Assembly (NCBI GenBank): GCA_022828595.1
Contig: JAKGHH010000003.1
Location: 9,672,934-9,736,933 of the forward strand
DNA length: 64,000 bases
Origin: Nelumbo lutea
Taxonomy: Eukaryota; Streptophyta; Magnoliopsida; Proteales; Nelumbonaceae
Reading direction: 5' to 3'
In this document: in pieces, positions 48,201 to 60,200 of the stretch
How the letters are laid out: the number at the start of each line of letters is the position of its first letter
Numbering within the stretch: the stretch's first letter is position 1
Position numbers and translations under genes: made by a program
The notes under the pieces: generated by a model
What the model was told of the DNA's origin: nothing
What the model saw: only the letters and a program-made list of their open reading frames with translations
Database searches by the model: none

Positions 48201-51200
48201 TCAGCCTTATGTGAAACAAGTTAACAATGTCGAGTGGGTGAATAGTGGCAGTAATAAGTTGAACAGCTCTAGTGCAGAGATTTTCTTAACAAATAGAGAG
48301 AATTGCAGTTAACTGATTGGTATGTGTGTTTCTAGCAAAATCAACTTTTTGGATGGAGAAGTGATATTGGAATCTACCCACTACAGGCCTAACCAAGTGT
48401 TCAACCAAATTGGTTGTGAATTGACTGCTTCAGGGTTTCTGATATCAAATAATGTTTGGAATTATGTTGTTGGGGAGGTGAAGGACATGTTTGGGGAAAT
48501 GTTAGAGTTCCCTAGCTATGATTACACTAAGGCCATGTGTGCAGATCCCCTTGCACCTGCAGTAGTTATGATTACACTAAGACCATGTGACCTGATTAGC
48601 TATGATTGCGCAAACTACTGCAAGGGCTGCAAGCTTGGCTATTAGAAGTTCTATTTCTGAAGGAAAAGGGAATTGCAGGAGAAAGAGGAGAAATTTAATA
48701 TATCTCTCAGTGGTTTAGTTGATGGGGAGATTAAGGATGAAAGATTTGCAAGGGAAGGAGATCTTAGTGACAAACATGAAGGCAGTGGGAAATATCTGAA
48801 AAAGGCGAGAGAAAGTCCAAAAGGGCTGGAGAATCTAGGGAAAGGTTTGGAGAGAGATTTGAAAAAGGGTCTGATTATTCTAATGGCGAGTCTGATGAGG
48901 TGTCTACTGGTTTTAGTGATGAGTTTGGTGCAGAGGAATCTGCTGCTAAAGAGGAGTCTTGTGATGATGAAAGCATTGGTAGCAAGAAGAGATGCAAAAG
49001 TTCTGCCAATATTGGTACTGTTGAAGGAGAGGCATAAGTGAAGGTGAATATAATCCAACTTTGGAGAACAGAGGTGGGGATTAATCTCAGTGATTCTTTG
49101 GCATCAAATCACTCTTTAGGTAAGTTTTTTTTCTCCCTTCAGTTTTCATTTTTTGTTTTCTTGCATATTAAATTTAGAATTAGGTTTTTCACCAGATGCT
49201 CGTTTTCCAACCACTTTCCGACAGGGAAAAATACTTCTAATAGGGACATCACACCATTAGGGCTCCAACAAATCCAATCTTGTATCTTTTGGATTATGGA
49301 ATGAAAGTTACTGGTTGTTCAGTGGAGGAGATCCTTGAAGATAGAAGCAAAAGATTTCCTGTTCGAAGAGATGAGAATCAAAGGGAAGGTAAGCCTGAAG
49401 GTAAGGGAAGCGAAAAAGGGTACAATATTGCTGGAAGGATTAGAAGTGATCGAGTGGCTAAGAGAGTTCATAGCTGGAGCCTGTTCAAAAGGTAAGCAGA
49501 TAAACTGGCAGGATTTTAGTACATTAGAAGGGAGAAGATATGTTGTTGAATGTAAGAGGAATAGAAAAGGCTTCTTAATAGCTTTGGCTGAATTTTCTGG
49601 TAAGGGATGAAGGCAACTGGTGTGTCTACCAGCAGGAAAACAGAACCAAGGATGGGGGGAAGTTGACTGGTTGTTCAAAGAGTTTTTATCTCAAAGAGTA
49701 GCAAATGATAAAAAAAAAGCCTCCATAAGGGAGGAGAAGGCATATCTCAGCAACAGCAGGGTAGAACAAGGGCCAGTGGTCATGGCAAAAACAAAAGGCC
49801 AATGCAGAATGGTGGGAGGTCTAGAGAGAGAAGAGTGGGATAGTAAGTTTGTGATACAAGCCAAAGAAAAGGTCAATGATTGGAGGAGGGTAGCTGACTT
49901 ACTGGCAACCAGGTTGAAGCTGAAGAGTGTCTTCATAGTAACCCCCTTCGATAACTGTAAAGCCCTCCTAGATCCAATAGAGAATGAATTGGAAATATCA
50001 GCTATCAATGTTCAGGCTGATTTCGGATCATTCAGTCTTTAAATGGAATCCAACATCCAACTCCAAGGATTTATTTGTCGAAGATGGTGTGGTGGTGCGT
50101 GTAATAGGCTTGCCATTTCATCTATGGAAACAAGAAGTAGCAGAGTCTATAGCAGTATTGTGTGGAGGAATCTTGAAAGGAGCTTTCCAGGGCGATCTTT
50201 AATCAGTAGCAATCCTGCTAAGTGGTGTGAAGCCAGAAGACATTCTACAAAAGGTAGAGGTACGAACAGAGGGGAGTTCTGTCTCTGTGTGGCTAGCATC
50301 CTCCATTGAAGTAGGGCTGTGGAAGGAGGCTCGTATGGTAGGAGGGGAGAAGGAGGAAGAAGAAGTATTACGTGGACTTGTGAGATTGGTTAATTCAAAT
50401 GGAAAGGGACTAAAAAGGGCCAACAAATTCTGGGAAGCCAAAAAGCTTTGGGGCAGATGGAAGCTCAAAACTGTAGAAAGCAAGAAAAGGTTATGACAAA
50501 TGGCAGATCTTTTGCGTAGGTGGTGTCAGGGGGAAATAGACAAAAATTTACCAGTGTCTAAAGGGAGAGGGCTGAACCAACAACCTCAGACAGGGAGGGT
50601 TGTTGGTTCAACCATTAAAACAGGGGGGCGTGATTTGTTAAGAGGACACGTGGGACGAAAAGACCAAGAAAATGAGCCCAGTCGAGTGGATCCCTTTTCT
50701 GGTGGGCCGGAGAAGGCAACTCAAGTAAAGGCTTTAAAGCTGGGTTCTTATATTACAAGTTTTGAGCCCAAGGTCCATTACAAGACAGATGGGCCAAGGC
50801 ACCCTTTAAGTAAGCACGTGACTGGGAGGAGGGATGAGCTGATAGACGAGATTAAGTGTCTATCTTCTTCCACCCCAAATCCCTACTTTTGATCGAACTG
50901 TTCAGGCGCAAAATCTCAAGACTCTCAGTCTCGAGGCTCTCTACAGTGGGTCCCATCCAACCTGGCGAACCGTCTCTCACCAGACAGGCGCAACCCGAGA
51001 TACCTGAAGCCTCGTGATTTGAACAGAACAGAGTTTGAAGATTGGTTGAGTGAACAAAACAGCAGTGACGATTCTGATAGAGACGAAACTTTAAGTTTGG
51101 GAAGTTTGTCTCCAAAAAGCAACAATGATTTACTTGAAATAGAAAGTTTGCATATAGAGCTGTTGTTTTTAGAGGAAGAGATTAAAGAGGCAGGTGGTGG

Positions 51201-54200
51201 GAAGACTAGAAATGGCGAAAAAAATGGTCCTAAAGCTGTGAAAACTCCTCCTCCCTTCGTCGAGGGAGCTGACCCTAAGTTTAATGAATTACAGGATGTT
51301 GGTGGAGAGGGACAAGAATCGGCCGTGAGGATGGATGTGGGTATTCCAGTGTCGGAAACACAGAGAAAGGTTTTCCAAGTGGGTAGGTCATCAGGAAGTG
51401 ATTCTTTCACTATGTCTACTTCACAACTTTGTCCAAAAATGGGAAAGGCCTTAAAACCATTTGTCGCATGTCAGCAATTCAATTCCAATGATTTTAGTCC
51501 TACCTCCGTCCTACCAAGTATGGGTGCCAATTCTTTTTTAGGTGTTGACTTGCCTGCTATGCCTGTAACAGATATTCCAGCTTCCCATCCAAGAGATTCT
51601 GATCCAAGAGAGAGGGTGATAGTGGAAGGAGAGAGGGTGATGGAAGGAAGTAGTAAGGGGGAGGCGGACAGAATTTGGGAGTTGATCTGTACAATGATGG
51701 AGGAACTAAAATAAAAAGAAAGGATTCTTAGAGAGATGTTGTAGCCAAAATAAGTATAAGCAGGGTAAAATTCTTCCTCAGACATTGGCTGGAAAGGATG
51801 GAGAAAAGAAAAAGGATGATTATTGTATTAGGAAGGGGGGGAAAAAGGAACAAAAAAGAAAAAAAGATCTGAAGTGGAAAGGCTAATCTCAAACATTGAG
51901 GGGGATTTAGAATTCAGTGGTAGAGGGGATAAGAGGAAGGGCCTAAAATGAAGAGATTATGGCCTTTTCTTGGGGTTTTTTTTGCTATTTTGTCTCGATG
52001 AAAATTATTAGCTGGAATGTAAAAGGGTTAGGGAGTGCAAGAAAGAGAAAGGTGATCAAAGACCTACTCCGAAGGGAAAAACCCGATATTGTGTTGTTAC
52101 AAGAATCCAAAATGATGGAATTAGATGGGAGATGGGTGAGGAGTTTTTGGAGGTCTAGAGGCTTAGGTTGGAGCTCGTCTCCTTCTTGGGGAGCCTCGGG
52201 GGGGATCGTAACACTGTGGAGGGAGGATGCAGTGGAAGTAGTAGAAGAATTGATAGGCAAATTCTCAATTTTCATTAAGTGTAATAATGTAGAGAATGGG
52301 TGTGTATGGGTCTTAACCAATGTTTATGGCCCTAATTCTTATAGAGAGAGGAATGAGATGTGGGAGGAACTATATGCAATCAAGGGGCTATGGGATGGCC
52401 CTTGGTGCCTGGGCGGGGATTTTAATGTCATTAGATTCTCTGATAAAACCAGTAATCCCCAACAGGTAATCTCAACAAGCATGAAGAAATTTAATGGTTT
52501 TATTGAAGATTGTGATCTGAAGGAAATACCTCTACTGCAAGCCAGTTACACTTGGTCCAACCTTCAGGAAACCCCTTTGTGCTCGAAGTTGGATAGATTC
52601 TTATTTAACCTTGCCTGGGAGAATAGTTTGGAAAACTTGGTTGCTAGGGCGTTACCCAGGGTCACCTCCGATCACTGTCCTATCCAGATAGGTACTGAGT
52701 TTTTTTCCTATAGGACCCAAACCTTTTAGATTTGAAAATATGTGGCTTATCCATCCAGATTTTGTGAAAAAAGTGAAGGAATGGTGGGGTGAGGAGAGGG
52801 GGTAAGATGGAAGGGGATCAAGTTTCATAAGTTTCATAAGAATCTGGTGTTACTGAGGGAAGAAATCAGTTGGAGACAAAAATCTAGACACAAGTGGATT
52901 AAGGAAGGCAATGGGAACACTAGATTTTTCCATGATTTGGCAAATGGGAGACAAAGAAAGAATCTTGTGACCAAGCTAGAGATAGGAGAGGAGGTGATTA
53001 CCAACCGGGATGACATAGCCAGAAAATTTGTGGACCACTTCAAATTGATTTATAGAAGAACTTTGAGTGAGAGAGCAGTCGTAGAAGGGGTGGAATGGCC
53101 AAGAATTGATGACAGAGTGGTAAGGTGGCTGGAAAGGGATTTCGAGGAAGAAGAAATTAAGAAAGTTGTTTTTCCACGAAAGGTAGAGGTACGAACAGAG
53201 GGGAGCTTTGTCTCTGTGTGGTTAGCTTCCTCCATTGAAGCAGTGTTGTGGAAGGAGGCTCGTATGGTAGGAGGGGAGAAGGGATGTTTCACTAAAAAGG
53301 GCCAACAAATTGGGAGGCCAAAAAGTTTTGGGGTAGTTGGAAGGTCAAACCTGGAGAAAGCAAGAAAAAATTATGACAAATGGCAGATCCTTTGCGCAGG
53401 TGGTGTCAGGGGAAACAAACAAAAATTCACTAGTTTCGAAAGGGAGAGGGCTGAACAAGCAACCTCAGACAGGGAAGGTTGCTGGTTCGACCATTAAATC
53501 AGGGGGGCGTGGCCTTTTAAGTGGTCACGTGGGACGAAAAGAAGGGCTCAATTGAGTGGATCCCCTTGATGATGGGCCGGAGAAGGCATCTTAAATAAAG
53601 GCTGTAAAGGTGGGCTCCCATAGGCTTCAGCCCAAGGCCCATTACAAGATAGATGGGCCGAGGGGTACTTTAAGTAAGCACGTGACTGGGAGGAGGGACG
53701 AGCTGATAGACGAAATTAAGCGTCTATCTTCTTCTACCCCGAACCCCTCCTCTCGTTCAAACAGTACGGGTGCAAAAAAATCTCCAGATTCGCAGTTGCG
53801 AGGCTCTCTACAGTGGGTCCCATCCAACCTGGCGAACCGTCTCTCACCAGATAGGTGCAACCCGAGATACCTCAAGCCTAGTGATGAGAACAGAACAGGG
53901 ATTGAAGACTGGTTGAGTGAACAAAACGCTAAGTCTGGGAAGTCTGTCTCCGAAAAGCAACAATGATTTTTTTGAAACAGAAAGTTTGCATACAGAGCTG
54001 TTGTTTTTAGAGGAAGAGAATGAAGAGGCAGGTGGCGAGAAGACTAAAAATGGTGAAGAAAATGGTTCTAAAGCTGTGAAAACTCCTCCTCCCTTCATCG
54101 AGGGAGCTGACCCTGAGTCTAATGAACTACAGGATGTTGGTGGAGAGGGACAAGAATCGGCTGTGAGGATGGATGCGGGTATTCCAGTGTCGGAAACACA

Positions 54201-57200
54201 GAGAAAAGTCTTTCAAGTGGGTAGGTCGTCAGGAAGTGATTCTTTCACCATGTCTACTTCACAACTTTGTCCAAAAAGGGGAAAGGCTTTAAAACCAGTT
54301 GTCGTCTGTCAGCAAGTCATTTCCGGTGATTCTAGTCCTACCCCCATTCTATCAGGTATGGGTGTCAATTCTGTTTTAGGTACTGACTTGTTTGCTCTGC
54401 CTGTAACAGATATCCTAGCTTCCCATCCTAGAGGTTCTGATGCAAGAGAGAGGGTGATAGTGGAAGGAGGAGAGAGGGTGTTGGAAGGAAGTAGTAAGGG
54501 CGAGGCAGACAGAATTTGGGAGTTGATCTGTAAGATGATGGAGGAACAAAATAAAAACGAAGGATTCGGAGAAAGATGTTGTAGCCAAAATAAGTGTGAG
54601 CAGGGTAAAATTCTTCCTCAGACATTGGCTGGAAAGGATGGAGAAAAGAAAGAGGATGATTGCTGTATTAGGAAAGGGGGGGGGGGGGGGGAAGGAACAA
54701 ATAAGAAAAAAATATCTGAAGTGAAAAGGCTAATTTCAGACATTGAGGGGGATTTAGAATTCAGTGGTAGAGGGGATAGGAGGAAGGGCCTAAAATAAGG
54801 GGAATATGGCCTCTTCTTGGGTTCTTTTGCTACTTTGTCTTGATGAAAATTATTAGTTGGAATGTAAGAGGGTTAGGGAGTGCAAGGAAGAGAAGGGTGA
54901 TCAAAGACCTACTCCGAAGGGAAAAACCTGATATTGTGATGTTACAAGAATCCAAATTGATGGAATTAGATGGGAGATGGGTGAAGAGTTTTTGGAGGTC
55001 TAGAGGTTTAGGTTGGAGCTCGTCTCCTTCTTGGGGAGCCTTGGGGGGGATTGTAACATTGTGGAGGGAGGATGTGGTGGAAGTAGTGGAAGAATTGATA
55101 GGCAGATTCTCAGTTTCCATTAAGTGCAAGAATGTAGAGAATGGGTGTATAGGTTTTAACCAATGTTTATGGCCCTAATTCCTATAGAGAGAGGAATGAG
55201 AAGTGGGAGGAACTATATGAAATCAAGGGGCTATGGGATGGTCAAGGTCATTAGATTCTCTGATGAAACCAGTAATCCCCAACAGGTAATCTCAACAAGC
55301 ATGAGGAAATTTAATGGTTTTATTGAAGATTGTGATCTAAAGGAAATACCTCTGCTGCAAGCCAATTACACTTGGTCCAACCTTCAGGAAACCCCTTTGT
55401 GCTCGAAGTTGGATAGATTCTTATTTAACCTTGCCTGGGAGAATAGTTTGGAAAACTTGGTTGCTAGGGCGTTACCCAGGGTCACCTCCGATCACTGTCC
55501 TATCCGAATAGGTACTGAGCCTTTTCCTATAGGACCACAACCTTTTAGATTTGAAAATATGTGGCTTACCCATCCAGATTTTGTGAAAAAAGTGAAGGAG
55601 TGGTGGGGTGAGAAGGAGAGGAGGAGAGGGGGGTAAAATGGAAGGGGATCAAGTTTCACAAGAAATTAAAAAGGTTGAGAGCCAAAATAAAAGAGTGGAA
55701 TAGAGATCAATTTGGTAGAATTGAGGAGCAAAAATTTGGCCCAATCACTCGAATAGAGAACTTGGATGTAAAGGAATCTCACAATGGGCTGACCGAGGAG
55801 GACAGAGTGTTAAGGAAACAATTAAAAAAGGATTTGGAAGAGGTGTTATTGAAGGAAGAAATCAGTTGGAGACAAAAACCTAGACACAAGTGAATTAAGG
55901 AAGGTGATGGGAACACTAGATTCTTCCATGATTTGGCAAATGGGAGATGAAGAAAGAATTTTGTGACCAAGCTAGAAATAGGAGAGGAGGTGTTTACCAA
56001 CCAAGATGACATAGCCAGAAAATTTGTGGACCACTTCAAATCAATTTATAGAAGGCCTTTGAGAGAGAGAACAGTCATGGAAAGGGTGGATTGGCCAAGA
56101 ATTGATGAAGGAGTGGCAAGGTGGCTGGAGAGGTATTTCGAGGAAGAAGAGATTAAGAAAGTTGTCTTTCTAATGGATAGATCCAAGGCTCTGAGTCCAG
56201 ATGGCTTTACAATGGGTTTTTATCAAGACTGTTGGGAGGTGTTGAAAGAGGATCTAGCTGAAGTCTTTAAGGAATTTGCAGACAATCACACTATAAGCCC
56301 TGGAATTAATGCCAGCTTTTTGGCCTTGATACCTAAGAAAAATGATGCCAACCACCCAAAAGATTATAGGCCTATTACTATGGTGACAAGCATCTATAAA
56401 ATTCTGGCTAAAGTGCTCTCATTGAGGATCAAAACAGTCCTCCCTACCATCATTAGTGAAACCCAGGGGGCTTTCATTCAAGGGCGACAAATAACAGATC
56501 AGATCTTAATTGCGAATGAGTGTGTGGAGGAAATGAAAAGGTCTAGTAAGAGAGGATTCATTTGTAAATTGGATCTTGAAAAGGCCTATGATTTGGTGGA
56601 CTGGAAGTTTCTATTAGAGATTATGCAAAACTGTGGATTTGGGGACAAGTGGTGTAGTTGGATTTTTTGGTGTATCAGTACTTGTCACTGCTCTGTTCTG
56701 GTAAATGGTATGGTGAGGGACTTTTTTCCAGCTTGCAGGGGTGTCAGGGAAGGGGATCCACTCTCACCCTTCCTTTTTACCTTAGTAGCTGATGTGATTA
56801 GTAGGATCATTACTAAGGCTGACAGTGAAGATGCCATTAGGGGTTGGAGAATAGGGAGACACCAAGTCCCCGTCACCCACCTTCAGATGACCTAATTATC
56901 TTTTGTGAAGGAGGTTTTAGCAAAAAGGTAGCAAACCTAAAGGAGCTAATCAAAGGATTAGAAAGTATTTCTAATTTGAGAATAAATTTAAAAAAGAGTT
57001 GCATAGCGTGTATAAATTTGGAGGTAGGGGAGGTCGAGGCTATTACGGAGTGTCTTGAGTGTTCTACCTCTGCTTGGCCTATGTCATATTTAGGGCTTTC
57101 TTTAGGGGCAAATCCTAGGGAGAGTAGATTTTGGACCCCAGTGATAGAAAAGTTTGAGAAGAGATTAGCCTCATGGAAGAGGAACTATATCTCTTTAGGA

Positions 57201-60200
57201 GGGAGAATTACCCTAATAAGAGCTACCTTGGCTAACTTACCTGCCTATTATTTGTCTGTCTTTAGGATACCAGTTAGGGAAGCTAGGAAACTGGAGAAGT
57301 TGATGAAAGACTTCTTATGGGAGCCGGGACAAGAAAAAAATGATCACTTGGTTAATTGGGAAATTGTGTGCAGAAGTAAAGAAGAGGGGGCCTTGGGAAT
57401 TGGGAGGGTAATTAGAAAGAATCAAGCTCGGTTAGGGAAATGGTTGTGGAGATGGCCTTTGGAAAGAGAGAGATTGTGGCATGAGGTGGTGAGAAGCATT
57501 CATGGGAGGTCAGAGAACAGATGGGATGTTGGTGTATCGAGGCAAGCTAACCTAGCAGCACCGTGGAAGGTTATTCACAACACCCTTCCTAAATTCTTCA
57601 ATTTTATCAGGTATAAAGTTTGTTCTAGCAACTCTGTTCTTTTTTGGGAGGATATTTGGGTAGGAGATTCACCGTTAAAGGACTTGTTCCCTTCGTTTTT
57701 TTCTATTTCTTTGTACAAAAAAGAGGTGGTCTCAAAATTTGTTTCACCTTTGGGGACACCCTTAGATCCTACTTGAGATTTTGGGTTTCGCAGAGGACTT
57801 AGGGATGCTGAAATTGAGTCTCTTTCTATTTTGCTTGGTTGTCTTAATCAGGTTTGTTTGGATCCCTCCAAGCCAGATAAGAGAGTTTGGACTCCTAGAC
57901 CCAATGGAACCTTCTCTTGTGCTTCTTTCTTCAAGTCCATCTCTCAACTTTCTACTCACCAACCCTTTCCGTCAAAAGAAATTTGGTGTAGGCCAGTGCC
58001 CCCAAAATTTATGGCTTTTTGTTGGGAAGTATTCCATGGGAAAGTAAACACTTTAGAAAATCTACAAAGAGAAGACATTTTCTCTGTATTTCTCCTAATT
58101 GGTGTATCCTCTGTAGAGCTCACGGTGAGGATTGTTACCATATACTAGTATCTTGTCCCTTTTCTGCAGACCTTTGGGCTTGGCTACTTTTGTTGTTTGG
58201 GGGTAGTTGGAGTCTATCAGCAGAAGTTCACATGCTCTTCAACAGCCAAGATTTGCTTGTGCTTGTGCTGCTTTGACTTGGACTCTTTGGGAAGAAAGGA
58301 ATCTCAGAATTTTTCAAGACAAGGAATAGCCAAGATTTGAAAGACTGTGTGTTAAACAGGGCAATACATTGGCTGAAGACCTTGGAAATCTTCCATCAGT
58401 TCTCCTTTGGGGAAATTGGTCAGCAGTAGCAAGGTGCTCATTTTTAAAGGACAAATCAATTACAAGTTGGTCTCCTCCACCCAAAGGCTCAATAAAGTTG
58501 AACTTTGATGGAAGCAGCATGAGTAATCCAGGATTATCCGGAGTGGGGGGTGCTTTGAGAAATAAGAAGGGAGAGATTTCGTTGCTCTACTCAGGTCCCT
58601 TGGGAATTGGGAACTCCATCAGGGCAAAACTTTTAGCTGCTGTACAAGGGGTGCAATTTGCAAACCAACTGGGGGTACAACACCTAATAATCGAGGGGGA
58701 TTCCAAAGTGGTGGTGGGTTGGTTGAAAATTTCTGAAGATGCTATGTGGCGATACAAGAATGAAATGAATAAATTTAGTTGGTTGACAAGGAATATGTTG
58801 GTCACTGTACAGTAGGTGGGGAGATCAGCAAATACTTTGTCAGATGTGTTAGCTAAGCAAAGGGGTAAATAGGGAAGAATTATTTTGGGCTCAATTGTGA
58901 TTCTTGTTTTTCTTTCCTAGTTTACTTGTAAGATTCAAGGAGGGGCTGCAACTCGTGCCTCTCATTGGGATGATGTATGAACTCACTCTAAAGTTGCTTC
59001 TGAATCAATAAACTTATTATTATTCATAAAAAAAAAAAAAGGTGTCTTTCTAATGGATAGATCCAAGGCTCCATGTCCAGATGGCTTTACAATGGGTTTT
59101 TATCAAGACTGTTGGGAGGTGTTGAAAGAAAATTTAGTTGAAGTCATTAAGGAATTTGCAAGCAATCACATTATAAGCCCTATAATTAATGCCACCTTTT
59201 TGGCCTTGATACTTAAGAAGAATGATGCCAACCACCCAAAAGATTATAGGCCTATTAGTCTGGTGACAAGCATCTATAAAATTCTAGCTAAAGTGCTCTC
59301 GTTGAGGATCAAAACAGTCCTCCCTTCTATCATTAGTGAATCCCAGGGGGCTTTCATTCAAGGGCGACAAATAACAGATCAGATCTTAATTGCGAATGAG
59401 TGTGTGGAGGAAGGTCTAGTAAGAGAGGTTTCATTTGTAAATTGCATCTTGAAAAGGCCTATGATTTGGTGGACTGGAAGTTTCTATTAGAGATTATGCA
59501 AAACTGTGGATTTGGGGACAAGTGGTGTAGTTGGATTTTTTGGTGTATCAGTACTTGTCACTGCTCTGTTCTGGTAAATGGTATGGTGAGGGACTTTTTT
59601 CCAGCTTGCAGGGGTGTCAGGGAAGGGGATCCACTCTCACCCTTCCTTTTTACCTTAGTAGCTGATGTGATTAGTAGGATCATTACTAAGGCTGACAGTG
59701 AAGATGCCATTAGGGGTTGGAGAATAGGGAGACACCAAGTCCCCGTCACCCACCTTCAGATGACCTAATTATCTTTTGTGAAGGAGGTTTTAGCAAAAAG
59801 GTAGCAAACCTAAAGGAGCTAATCAAAGGATTAGAAAGTATTTCTAATTTGAGAATAAATTTAAAAAAGAGTTGCATAGCAGGTATAAATTTGGAGGTAG
59901 GGGAGGTCGAGGCTATTGCAGAGTGTCTTGAGTGTTCCACCTCTGTTTGGCCTATGTCATATTTAGGGCTTCCTTTAGGGGCAAATCCTAAGGAGAGTAG
60001 ATTTTGGACCCCAGTGATAGAAAAGTTTGAGAAGAGATTAGCCTCGTGGAAGAGGAATTATGTCTCTTTAGGAGGAAGAATTACCCTAATAAGAGCTACC
60101 TTGGCTAACTTACCCACCTATTTTTTGTCTGTTTTTGGGATACTGATTAGGGAAGCTAGGAAACTGGAGAAGTTGATGAGAGATTTCTTATGGGAGCCAG

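Larger units (their letters stand above)
53175..59037 (+). mobile_element. L1-like LINE copy B, 5'-truncated, nested in copy A
   Basis: Begins in the middle of ORF1 ([20 protein letters not shown], equal to copy A from about 50245) and runs through ORF2 to a 3' UTR and an A13 tail. Flanks are AAAGTTGTTTTTC (53162-53174) and AAAGGTGTCTTTC (59038-59050), an imperfect 13-bp target duplication (11 of 13 bases). The interrupted copy A sequence (EEEIKKVVF / LMDRSKAP) resumes precisely after the poly(A). Same family as copy A, same strand. Confidence 0.88.

Noticed and set aside
48651..49058. 135-codon Ser/Leu-rich minus-strand frame
   Set aside because: It is the complement of the acidic tail of the PMD element; the same shadow appears with the left copy in the opposite sense.
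48254..49311. Long terminal repeats of one LTR retrotransposon
   Set aside because: The repeated arms are inverted, not direct, and contain protein-coding sequence; no TG...CA ends, primer binding site or pol domains were seen.
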